Assembly: GCA_023705905.1 (NCBI GenBank)
Contig: BPTK01000019.1
Span: 1 to 32,640 of the forward strand
DNA length: 32,640 bases
DNA from: Candidatus Heimdallarchaeota archaeon
GTDB taxonomy: Archaea > Asgardarchaeota > Heimdallarchaeia > Heimdallarchaeales > Heimdallarchaeaceae
Direction of reading: 5' to 3'
The position numbers were made by a program, and so were the translations under genes. The notes below the pieces were generated by a model that had not been told where the DNA came from, ran no database searches, and saw nothing but the letters and a program-made list of their open reading frames with translations. This document shows positions 17,482-24,922 of the stretch, in pieces. Position 1 is the first letter of the stretch. Each line of letters opens with the position of its first letter.

Positions 17482-18027
17482 TTACTTATTTTTATCTTGG
17501 GAAAAATCAGCTGATTTCAGCCAACTGTTAAATTCCATAGCTAAGGAATTTTCTGAATCTCTTTTGTTTCTTTCTTTGGTTTTTTCTATTATGCGTTGTC
17601 TCTCTTGAAAAATAGGTATTACCTTAGTAAAGTCAACAGCATAGAGATCAAAAAGAAATTTGATTGGCTGAAAATAGGTTTCCAAGAATTGCTCAAAATC
17701 ATCAAAGTTTACAATAAGTTTTTTGTACAGTTCTCGTGAGACTACAAAGTTGACAATTGTTACTGTTTTATGTTTCAAGCGAGAATCTTTTGCATTTAAG
17801 TTTTTCAGGTTCAAAGCATAAGCAAAAAGAAAGGTATTGTTATTAATTTTTGAGGAAGCTAAACCTTCTATACTCTGGTTTTGCATCATCCCCATTAATG
17901 TAGGATAGTTTGTAAGTGCGATCTCTAATTTTATATCTTCTAAATTAGATGCAAATAACTCAAAACCACTATCAGCAAAATAAACAATTGCATAACTCTC
18001 ATGATTCTGTTTATTTTCGTCTAGCAT
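17482..18027 (-). CDS. uncharacterised protein, possibly longin-like
   Basis: This 181-residue protein is not recognised. It starts with strands (ESYAIVYFADSGFELFAS), followed by helix and further strands (NNTFLFAYALNL, TVTIVNFVVSRELYKKLI) and then long charged helices (about 120-181). The strand-helix order and the ELYKKLIVNFDDFEQFLETY helix resemble small longin/roadblock-type modules, which are abundant in Asgard genomes, but no motif proves it. An in-frame TTG at 18036 lies three codons upstream; I prefer the ATG at 18027. There is no convincing SD. The divergent neighbour at 18122 is a HEAT protein and shares a short intergenic region. Confidence 0.6.
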   Translation of the reverse strand: MLDENKQNHESYAIVYFADSGFELFASNLEDIKLEIALTNYPTLMGMMQNQSIEGLASSKINNNTFLFAYALNLKNLNAKDSRLKHKTVTIVNFVVSRELYKKLIVNFDDFEQFLETYFQPIKFLFDLYAVDFTKVIPIFQERQRIIEKTKERNKRDSENSLAMEFNSWLKSADFSQDKNK

Positions 18028-18121
18028 TGTAGTCAAATGTCTTCAGTATATCTCTTCATAATCTTATAAAAACCTCAAAAATTGAGCAACCTTAAAAGAA
18101 GGAAGGCAATTACTAAATACA
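18028..18121. promoter_or_regulatory. bidirectional promoter region with a shared TATA-like site
   Basis: CTTATAAAA at about 18063-18071 reads as a TATA-like box on both strands (TTTTATAAG on the minus strand). It is about 40 nt upstream of the ATG at 18027 and about 50 nt upstream of the ATG at 18122, so both divergent genes could be driven from this spot. GAAGGAAGG follows on the plus strand, but it lies too far from the start to be a good SD. Confidence 0.35.
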
Positions 18122-18847
18122 ATGGATTCTGAATTGGAGAAGAAACTGAAAAAATTCAACAACCTTACTGATAAGCTGAAGTTGGAAGAGCTAGTTTCGA
18201 TATCTGAACAAGAAATTGATGAGAATATCTTGGAATTCCTTTTCAAAGTTGTTGAGAAGGAGAAATATGAGTGGATTAGAATCAAAGCTATATATATTTT
18301 AAAAGATACTAAGAAGAAAGAAATTGCACAAAAGTTAATGGAGATTTATGCGTACGAAAGAGAAAATAGTATTAAACTTGTGTTGACCGAAGTGATTGGT
18401 GATTTGTCTTCTCCAAAAATCGAAGATTTTCTCACCACAATATCCAAAGAAGATGAAAATGATGTTGTTCGTTCTATGGCAATTCGTAAATTACATGAAC
18501 GAAAGAAACTAAAAAAAGACAAAGTAAGGGAGTTGCTCCTTGATAGAATTCAAAATGACAAAGCTGTTTTTCCTATTCAAATGTCACTGAATATTATTCT
18601 TGATTATGCTGACTCAGAATCTTTGGAAACATTAAAACGTGTATATAAAAGAGAAACAAAAATTAAAATGAAACAGCTAATTTATCAGACAATGAGTAAG
18701 ATAGCAGAAACTCTTGGTGAGGATTTAGATATCAAGGAACCAATATTATCAAATGTGAGAGAGGTGTCGGAGAAAATTCTGAAGAAGAAGCGAAGAGGAA
18801 GAAAGAAAAAGAAAAAGGGTAAGAATGAAGAACATTTATTCTTCTAA
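18122..18847 (+). CDS. HEAT-repeat-like protein with poly-basic tail
   Basis: The 241-residue protein is almost entirely helical, built from irregular HEAT/PBS-lyase-like pairs (for example EKYEWIRIKAIYILKDTKK, then KLVLTEVIGDLSSPKI, then DVVRSMAIRKLHERK). It ends with a run of Lys and Arg (about 220-235) before EEHLFF. There are no membrane segments, so it is cytosolic. HEAT solenoids are protein-binding scaffolds; no partner is evident apart from the divergent gene at 17482-18027. The basic tail could contact nucleic acid or a membrane surface. There is no strong SD at the usual distance. Confidence 0.7.
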   Translation: MDSELEKKLKKFNNLTDKLKLEELVSISEQEIDENILEFLFKVVEKEKYEWIRIKAIYILKDTKKKEIAQKLMEIYAYERENSIKLVLTEVIGDLSSPKIEDFLTTISKEDENDVVRSMAIRKLHERKKLKKDKVRELLLDRIQNDKAVFPIQMSLNIILDYADSESLETLKRVYKRETKIKMKQLIYQTMSKIAETLGEDLDIKEPILSNVREVSEKILKKKRRGRKKKKKGKNEEHLFF

Positions 18848-18955
18848 TGTAACTTAACACTCTTCTTTTCTTCGCTTTTGATATGTTTTTTAAATGCAAA
18901 AATACATATAAGCACAGTGAGAACTTGAATATAGCACTAAATTCTGCTGGTTATT

Positions 18956-19870
18956 ATGGTTCAAACAATTAATATCTCAGAAGATGAACTTGAATTAATC
19001 AATCAATTTTTGTTATCTCTTGAATCTGTGGTTAATACAAAACGGCAATGGGAACTTGAAACATTGCTTGAGGGAGATGGTTTGGAAGGTGTGATTCAAG
19101 CTTTTCTAAGTATGATTACAGCAAATTTCCAGAATACGATGGCAAGGTTTAGGGTTTATCCCCGTTTCATCAAAAAACTCAAGGATGGTAGGGTTCGTAT
19201 TCATAGTTCGACACGAATCTCTCCCACTGAAACTATGGATATTACTTGGACTCTAAAACATCCAAAAAATGAATTTCAAAAATTTGCAATTTCTAGCATT
19301 AATTCCATGACTGTGCCAATTTATGAGGAAACTCGAAGAGAAAGAACGGAGATTCCAAGGTTAGATGAAAAATGGCGTGGATTTATGTTAGCAGTAAGAA
19401 AAGTTGATTTCATAAATAAAATGTATATGAAAACAAAAGAGGATAGTGGAAAGCAAAAAGCCAAAGCATTGTTTAATGACAAAGCAGAGTTTCTAGAAGA
19501 AGCTGATACTTTATTTGGATTTCTTGAGGGGCCTTTCAAATATATCTCCTACATAGCAGTTATGGGGACTAATGTGGAAGGATGGAAAGGAGTTATTATG
19601 AAAAAAGATAACTCTTATGAGGTCATTTTTGATGGATTTAGAGAACTTGAAGCATTAGAATCATTGACAACTGTTAAGAAAATGACTGAAAAGGAGTACA
19701 TTGATTTGATAAGTTATCAATGGAAAGAGAGAACTAAAAATAGCGGGATAAAAATAGAAATTGAATTACAGAAAGATATTCAAAGAATCATTTATAGAAT
19801 TAAGAAATCAGCTGCAACGAAGAAAAGTAAAAAGAAATTAGTAAAAGGTGAAAGGACTATAAAGAAATAG
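18956..19870 (+). CDS. uncharacterised cytosolic protein
   Basis: The 304-residue protein is not recognised. It has an acidic helical N-terminus (about 1-60), a central strand-rich region (MARFRVYPRFIKKLKDGRVR around 60-85, then PTETMDITWTLKHPK), a segment rich in aromatics (FKYISYIAVMGTNVEGWKG near 200) and a Lys-rich helical C-terminus. There are no signal peptide, membrane segment, Cys motif or P-loop. An AT-rich stretch with a TATA-like CATATAAGC at about 18904-18912 lies roughly 45 nt upstream of the ATG. It stands alone between the HEAT gene and a convergent methyltransferase. Codon use looks like its neighbours. Confidence 0.6.
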   Translation: MVQTINISEDELELINQFLLSLESVVNTKRQWELETLLEGDGLEGVIQAFLSMITANFQNTMARFRVYPRFIKKLKDGRVRIHSSTRISPTETMDITWTLKHPKNEFQKFAISSINSMTVPIYEETRRERTEIPRLDEKWRGFMLAVRKVDFINKMYMKTKEDSGKQKAKALFNDKAEFLEEADTLFGFLEGPFKYISYIAVMGTNVEGWKGVIMKKDNSYEVIFDGFRELEALESLTTVKKMTEKEYIDLISYQWKERTKNSGIKIEIELQKDIQRIIYRIKKSAATKKSKKKLVKGERTIKK

Positions 19871-19875
19871 TAAAC

Positions 19876-20532
19876 TCATTTTATTTCTGGCTTTTGAGCA
19901 ACAACCCAGACATATCCACGTTTATCTCCAGGTCGAACAATGCGCTCTTCTCGTGCAATCGAGTATATTTTCCAACCCTTTAATGCTTGTCGTAATTCCT
20001 TAAGTGTAATAAATCTTACAGGAGGTTCTGTTTTGAAGTGTGGTTTAACGTTCCCACCATAAAGGAAATACCCTCCTGGTTTAATTGCATCCAAGAGTTC
20101 ATACATTCGTGGAAGGGCTCGATCAAAAAGATATTGCAGACATTGAATAGCAGAAATGACATCATAACTTTCAGGTTCTAAAGGAAAATTATTCATGTCT
20201 CCTTTTATTGTAGTCATCTTATCTGAAACATTTAATGCTTCTGCTCTTCTAATTGTCAACTCAATGGATGATTGTAAAATATCTAAAGCTGTGACTTCAT
20301 AGCCTAATTGTGCAAGGTAACAAGCATCAACTCCATCACCTGTAGCCAATTCAAGTGCTGTTTTATCCTTGATTTCTTGATTCATAATATAAAATGAAAA
20401 CTCTAAAACAGCATAATGAACAAAGTGAGGAGAAAGTTCATCTAACTTACCAACTTCTAAATTCTTGTTGTATAGATTATCCCAACCTTGCATGTATTTA
20501 TCAGGTATGCTTGTTGAATACTGCTTTTCCAT
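19876..20532 (-). CDS. class I SAM-dependent methyltransferase
   Basis: The 218-residue protein has the class I motifs in order: ALELATGDGVDACYLAQLG (motif I, about 60-78), VTALDI (end of strand 2), an acidic DMNNFPLEPESYDVISAIQC stretch (motifs post-II to IV) and LDAIKPGGYFLYGG (motif post-III). This is the Methyltransf_11/25 layout. The substrate is unknown; no substrate-specific domain is visible. The ATG at 20532 has SD GAGGT 9 nt upstream; an in-frame TTG three codons earlier is less likely. It is 72 bp from the next minus-strand gene and convergent with the gene ending at 19870. Confidence 0.85.
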   Translation of the reverse strand: MEKQYSTSIPDKYMQGWDNLYNKNLEVGKLDELSPHFVHYAVLEFSFYIMNQEIKDKTALELATGDGVDACYLAQLGYEVTALDILQSSIELTIRRAEALNVSDKMTTIKGDMNNFPLEPESYDVISAIQCLQYLFDRALPRMYELLDAIKPGGYFLYGGNVKPHFKTEPPVRFITLKELRQALKGWKIYSIAREERIVRPGDKRGYVWVVAQKPEIK

Positions 20533-20604
20533 AATTATCAACCTCTGTAAGAGTAAAATTGTCTTCTTCTCGACCTTTATTAATGTCTCCTTGATCTAAA
20601 GTGA

Positions 20605-20958
20605 TTATTCTTTACCTGTAACCATTTTATTGTCCTTACCACAATTCAAGCAAATATTACTCCCACTCTTCATGTTTTCCCCACAAAATCTACAAGTTAT
20701 ATCATCTCTTTTTGCTACATCTGTCATCACATATCTAACTCCAACAAAAATTAGTCCAACAGCAAAAATCGCGAGAACAGATATATCTGCTATAACTAGT
20801 ATGAGAAATGCATCGTCATTTAAACCAAAATCCCAAACAAATAACATTATGATAGTAGCTATTGACATTATGACTGCTACAGTAAGTAAAAATTGCAGAA
20901 AGGGTTTCAATTGTTCCCAGATATCTCGTATTATCTTATGGAATCGTTCAGAGGTCAT
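20605..20958 (-). CDS. small two-TM membrane protein with C-terminal zinc ribbon
   Basis: The 117-residue protein has an N-terminal helix, two hydrophobic segments (about 18-40 and 50-74) and a soluble C-terminus with CRFCGENMKSGSNICLNCGK, a CxxC-x11-CxxC zinc ribbon (about 88-108). Both termini are predicted cytosolic. Such short 'zinc-ribbon plus TM' proteins are widespread in archaea, with no general function known. It is divergent from the Cys-Ala tail membrane protein at 21115, the two starts being 156 bp apart, so shared regulation is possible. Confidence 0.75.
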   Translation of the reverse strand: MTSERFHKIIRDIWEQLKPFLQFLLTVAVIMSIATIIMLFVWDFGLNDDAFLILVIADISVLAIFAVGLIFVGVRYVMTDVAKRDDITCRFCGENMKSGSNICLNCGKDNKMVTGKE

Positions 20959-21114
20959 ACTAAGAAAACGAATATAATCTTTGTAATAAATCTTGCCAAC
21001 TATGAAAGAATATTAGCTTAGATAAAAAAAATACAATAACTTTAATTATTAGTTTATTCAATGATTTGACATATTAAAGATAGACTTTAACAGAATTATT
21101 GGGGAGCAAAAAAT

Positions 21115-22827
21115 TTGAGAAAAAGATTACTATTATTTGTAAGTTGTTCTGTGTTCATATCGGCTTTTATTGTTTCTGGTGCTAGTTTCGCTAGTGATTT
21201 TAATGAAAGAGCAACAACATTAGATGCAAACAATGATTATGATTTTACGATTCCATTCATGTATACAGATATTTTTATTCTGGAAGATGGTTCCATTGAT
21301 ATTTACTATGAAATAGAGTTCAATTGTACAGATCCTGATTTAGATCCTTCATTGAATTATGTTAAAGCAATAGATGTTATCGATGTAGGATTCCCAAACA
21401 ATCACTATGACTTATCATCAGTAAGAGCTTGGTTAGATGATGTTGAGATAAATGATAGTAGAATATATGAAAGTGAAGTGATACCTATTGGAGTTGAAAT
21501 CTGGCTAGATGATGTTGGTCAAATAGCACCTGGTGAATCTTCAGTTTTAAAGGTATATTGCAATAATCCAGCAATGGTTTATCCTGACAACGTAGATGGT
21601 TTTGCCTCAGTAGTTTTTTTGCAAACATGGTATGACAGCTATTACGTCTCTGGAACAACTGAAAGAAGAGTAAGATACTATTTTCCTGAGATTTTGACAG
21701 ACATTTATGAAGCAGAAGCTAGACAAACTTCTTCTGAGGAGTGGAATGTTGCATATGCTGAACCTAAAAATGCAACATCAATCGTTTCATCCCCAAATGG
21801 ACCTTATATTGAATTTAGTAGAACTGGTTTTCCTTCTGAAGGATATATGTCTGCTGTTGCTCTTCCAGAGGGATATGTGAAAGTATATAGCGTTTTCTGG
21901 AGCCACACAGTTTATGACAATATAGGAACAATTATTTTCTTTGCTATAGTAATTGTCATTGCAATTTTTTATGTGCTTCGAAAAAGAAGGAAAAGCAAAG
22001 AGTATCTACCCCCCATAGTAACAACTCTAGGTGGTGGGGTGAAAAAGGATCTCACTCCTTCGCAAGTAGCGATTCTCCTACAAAGACCTCTGACGCAAGT
22101 AGCAACCTTAATGCTCTTCGAAATGATGAAACTGGGGTATTTAGAAATCAAAGAAACTAAACCTGCACTAAGATTTACTGTATCAGTTAAACCTCTCGTT
22201 GTAAAACAATTACCAAAATATCAACAACAGCTTATTACTGGTATCAGAAGAAGAAATAAAGAAGATGAAAAATGGAAAAAAGGTGCTAGCTCTGGAGCTA
22301 TTCCTCGCGAACCTGTTCATCAAACCGACCTAAAAAAAGCTCTTCTCTCCAGAATAAAGGGTGTATCAAAGAAAATGAAAGGTTACTCTGTAAGAAGAAC
22401 AAAGAAGCATTATGAGGAGATTATTGATCGGTCATGGGAAGAGATGAAGAAAACTGCTCCTGAATTAAAAGATGCATTTCTCTGGATTATGGTAGATGAG
22501 GGCTATGAGGAAAGGCTTGATAGAAGAGGTGGTAATTATTATTACCCCCATTGGTATGTAAGAAATTATTACTTCTATACTGGTCGCTCATATACTAGAT
22601 CTCCTTCAAGAGCCTTCTTCAGAATTACGCAGCATGCCGGTTCTTCGCATGTTGCTCCGATAAACAATCTCTTATCTGGAGTTATTAATAAACCACAAAC
22701 CTTCACAAAGGCTTTACAAAAAGTTACACGACCACCCGCTACTAGAAGCAGTGGTCGATCTGGTGGCGGTGGTGGATGTGCTTGTGCATGTGCTTGTGCC
22801 TGCGCCTGTGCAGGAGGTGGAAGATGA
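21115..22827 (+). CDS. DUF2207-like membrane protein ending in (Cys-Ala)6-GGGR; candidate modification substrate
   Basis: The 570-residue protein starts with TTG at 21115, supported by SD GGGGAG 8 nt upstream. It has a signal peptide (about 1-27), a beta-rich ectodomain (about 30-268), a membrane segment (about 272-291) followed by RKRRKSK, a cytosolic winged-helix-like region (LTPSQVAILLQRPLTQVATL, about 315-345), a charged helical region, a Tyr/Arg-rich stretch near 480-505 and the tail: Gly5, then Cys at 555, 557, 559, 561, 563 and 565 alternating with Ala, then GGGR. DUF2207-type proteins usually end in plain Gly-rich tails. Positive-inside topology puts the tail in the cytosol. The six Cys-Ala pairs use mixed synonymous codons, so the repeat is kept at protein level. 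It overlaps the radical SAM gene by 4 nt. Confidence 0.82.
   Translation: MRKRLLLFVSCSVFISAFIVSGASFASDFNERATTLDANNDYDFTIPFMYTDIFILEDGSIDIYYEIEFNCTDPDLDPSLNYVKAIDVIDVGFPNNHYDLSSVRAWLDDVEINDSRIYESEVIPIGVEIWLDDVGQIAPGESSVLKVYCNNPAMVYPDNVDGFASVVFLQTWYDSYYVSGTTERRVRYYFPEILTDIYEAEARQTSSEEWNVAYAEPKNATSIVSSPNGPYIEFSRTGFPSEGYMSAVALPEGYVKVYSVFWSHTVYDNIGTIIFFAIVIVIAIFYVLRKRRKSKEYLPPIVTTLGGGVKKDLTPSQVAILLQRPLTQVATLMLFEMMKLGYLEIKETKPALRFTVSVKPLVVKQLPKYQQQLITGIRRRNKEDEKWKKGASSGAIPREPVHQTDLKKALLSRIKGVSKKMKGYSVRRTKKHYEEIIDRSWEEMKKTAPELKDAFLWIMVDEGYEERLDRRGGNYYYPHWYVRNYYFYTGRSYTRSPSRAFFRITQHAGSSHVAPINNLLSGVINKPQTFTKALQKVTRPPATRSSGRSGGGGGCACACACACACAGGGR
22813..22818 (+). promoter_or_regulatory. SD of the radical SAM gene, inside the tail codons
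   Basis: GGAGGT lies within the GGA GGT GGA codons for the terminal Gly-Gly-Gly of the substrate-like protein, 5 nt before the ATG at 22824 (8 nt before a second ATG at 22827). It is a strong SD and, with the ATGA overlap, decides the start: the frame open from 22776 would begin inside the Cys-Ala repeat and has no SD of its own. Confidence 0.7.
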
Positions 22828-24131
22828 TGCAAGAAAAGAAAATGTCCCATATAAGAAACCTTGACACTTTTGCACGTATGCATTTAAGAAAAGAGAAAAA
22901 GGGTAACAGTTTGCTCTTAGTTAATGCCACTAGAATCTTTCACTTAAACAGAACTGCAACAGATTTTGCTTCTGGAATAATCGAAGGGAAAACCAATGAG
23001 GAAATAGTTGCTAAAATTAAACGAAAGTATCGTGTAGATGAGATTCAATTGATGAATGATTTAGTGGATTTCAAGACACTGATAATGGATCTCTTAACTA
23101 AGCCTGATATCGATCCTGTGCAACATTTATCTCAAGACATCAGTTCTTTGCTGGAAACACCTTTTTCAGCTCCATTGCGTATGGATTTAGCCTTAACCTA
23201 CAGATGCAACAACAAATGTTCTAAATGCTATGTTGAACATAAGAGAGAAATTATCGAATTAACTACAGATGAATGGAAACAGGTCTTAGACAATTTGTGG
23301 GAAATTGGTGTTCCTCATGTTACTTTTACTGGTGGAGAACCAACATTAAGAGAGGATCTGCCAGAACTAGTGTCATATGCTGAGGATTTGGGGATAATCA
23401 CTGGTATAATCTCAAATGGTAGGATGTTCAAGGATAAGAAACTTGTAGACAAACTAGTTGCTGCTGGAATAGATCATTTCCAAATCACAATCGAGAGTCA
23501 TGATGAGAATCTTCATGATGAACTTTGTGGATTCAAAGGGGCTTGGAAGGAGACTGTTCAAGGAATAAAAAATATTGTTCCAACTCCCGTGTATATTCTC
23601 ACAAATACAACCTTAACTCCTTACAATATTAAGGAAGTGGAGAAAACAATAGATTTCCTCGATTCTCTAGGTATAGACCATTTTGCTGCAAATGGCATCA
23701 TTAAATCTGGGGGCGGAAAAGACGAAGATTTCACTCTCTCTGTCGAAGTTTTAGATGATGTAATTAGCAGGATAATGAAGAAGGCAGAGGAAAAAGATAT
23801 GCGTTTCCTCTGGTACAGTCCTACAAGATATTGTGATTTTAATCCCATTGAGAAAGGATTAGGATTAAAACAATGCACAGCAGCTCATATTGCAATGGCA
23901 ATAGAACCTGATGGTATGGTTCTACCATGTCAAAGTTATTTTGAACCATTAGGTAATATCTTGAATACAAAATGGAAGAAAATATGGAATAGTAAGCTTG
24001 CTAAGAGTCTCAGGAAAATGAAATATCTGCCTGATGAATGTACTGATTGTCCTGAAATGGAAATTTGTGGAGGAGGATGTCCTCTTAATTATAGTGCTCC
24101 AACAACTGTTTGTAGGGAATCCTTCTCATAA
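22824..24131 (+). CDS. radical SAM/SPASM peptide-modifying enzyme with N-terminal RRE
   Basis: The 435-residue protein has three parts. Residues about 29-92 match a PqqD-like RiPP recognition element (NSLLLVNATRIFHLNRTA, then GKTNEEIVAKIKRKYRVD and a helix). The radical SAM core starts MDLALTYRCNNKCSKCYVE with C128-x3-C132-x2-C135 for the SAM-binding [4Fe-4S] cluster and has GGEP at about 170-173. The C-terminus is a full SPASM: C351-x12-G-x4-C369, then C406-x2-C409-x5-C415-x3-C419 and C430, enough for two auxiliary clusters. This architecture is that of enzymes that modify ribosomal peptides (sactionine/ranthionine formation, PqqE, mycofactocin). The ATGA overlap with the Cys-Ala protein makes that protein the obvious candidate substrate. 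The reaction itself is not determined. Confidence 0.93.
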   Translation: MMQEKKMSHIRNLDTFARMHLRKEKKGNSLLLVNATRIFHLNRTATDFASGIIEGKTNEEIVAKIKRKYRVDEIQLMNDLVDFKTLIMDLLTKPDIDPVQHLSQDISSLLETPFSAPLRMDLALTYRCNNKCSKCYVEHKREIIELTTDEWKQVLDNLWEIGVPHVTFTGGEPTLREDLPELVSYAEDLGIITGIISNGRMFKDKKLVDKLVAAGIDHFQITIESHDENLHDELCGFKGAWKETVQGIKNIVPTPVYILTNTTLTPYNIKEVEKTIDFLDSLGIDHFAANGIIKSGGGKDEDFTLSVEVLDDVISRIMKKAEEKDMRFLWYSPTRYCDFNPIEKGLGLKQCTAAHIAMAIEPDGMVLPCQSYFEPLGNILNTKWKKIWNSKLAKSLRKMKYLPDECTDCPEMEICGGGCPLNYSAPTTVCRESFS

Positions 24132-24153
24132 CATTGACAAATGGGTGTTTCAA

Positions 24154-24912
24154 ATGAATGAAAAACCAAGAGTTAATTGGGGTCCAGAAATAGAAGAGCA
24201 GTTTGAACGCCAAGCTTCTTGGACTCTTTTTTTTCGCAACCAAATCTATAGGAAGATAGATCTAACCAAAGCAAAAAATATTTTAGAAATTGGTTGTGGT
24301 ATGGGAACAATAACTAAAGAACTAAGAGATCGAACATCCGCTAAGATAACAGCTATCGATATAGACGAAAGAATGATTGACGTAGCAAAACAGAGAGTTG
24401 ATAACGTAGAATTTCTTGTGGAGAATGTTGAACACCTTCCTTTGAAAGATAACAAATTCGACGTCGTACTTTTTCAATATCTGTTGTTATGGGTAAAAAA
24501 TCCAAATAAAGCAATGAACGAAATCTATAGAGTATGCAAAAAACAAGGATACGTAGTAGCATTAGCTGAACCTGACTACGGTGGGTGGGTTGAGTATCCT
24601 GAAATGAATCTTGGAACAAAACATATTGAATATCTAAGAGATGAAGGAGCTGACCCATTAGCTGGAAGAAAAGTACTTTCCTATTTTGAAACCGTAGGGC
24701 TAGAAACTGAAATTTCTGTGATAGCTCAAACATGGAACAAAGAATCTTTAGTTAATAACATAGAAGAAGAATGGAAGAGAGTGTTAGAAGCAAACCTGAT
24801 AACAGAAACAGAATTTAAACATATCATAGAAAAAGAGAAAACGTTGATCGAGCAGAATAGAAGGATGATCTTCATACCAGTTTTTACAGCAATAGGTAAA
24901 AAAACTAAATAA
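24154..24912 (+). CDS. class I SAM-dependent methyltransferase of the Cys-Ala tail cassette
   Basis: The 252-residue protein has the class I motifs: NILEIGCGMGTITKEL (about 45-60), AIDIDERMIDVAK (about 70-82), VEHLPLKDNKFDVVLFQYLL (motif IV region, about 94-113) and VCKKQGYVVALAEPDYGG (about 127-144). The C-terminal part (about 170-250) is helical and may select the substrate. The frame is open upstream to 24034, but that part overlaps the SPASM; I chose ATG 24154, which follows a GGGTG 6 nt upstream and lies 22 bp after the radical SAM stop. It belongs to the same transcription unit, so it may methylate the same target, although it could equally be a general small-molecule methyltransferase. 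Confidence 0.85.
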   Translation: MNEKPRVNWGPEIEEQFERQASWTLFFRNQIYRKIDLTKAKNILEIGCGMGTITKELRDRTSAKITAIDIDERMIDVAKQRVDNVEFLVENVEHLPLKDNKFDVVLFQYLLLWVKNPNKAMNEIYRVCKKQGYVVALAEPDYGGWVEYPEMNLGTKHIEYLRDEGADPLAGRKVLSYFETVGLETEISVIAQTWNKESLVNNIEEEWKRVLEANLITETEFKHIIEKEKTLIEQNRRMIFIPVFTAIGKKTK

Positions 24913-24922
24913 AATAAGAGAG

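Noticed and set aside
22776-22823. N-terminal extension of the radical SAM frame starting with alternating Cys and Leu
   Set aside because: It lies inside the Cys-Ala repeat of the preceding gene in another frame; the strong SD GGAGGT and ATGA overlap place the start at 22824.
22575-22883. Minus-strand frames opposite the Cys-Ala repeat with Ala/Gln or His/Lys repeats
   Set aside because: They are the antisense shadow of the Cys-Ala codons. They have no start signal, and the opposite strand has a coherent gene across the whole span.
24034-24153. N-terminal extension of the methyltransferase frame
   Set aside because: It overlaps the SPASM cysteines of the radical SAM gene and lacks family similarity; ATG 24154 fits the methyltransferase start.
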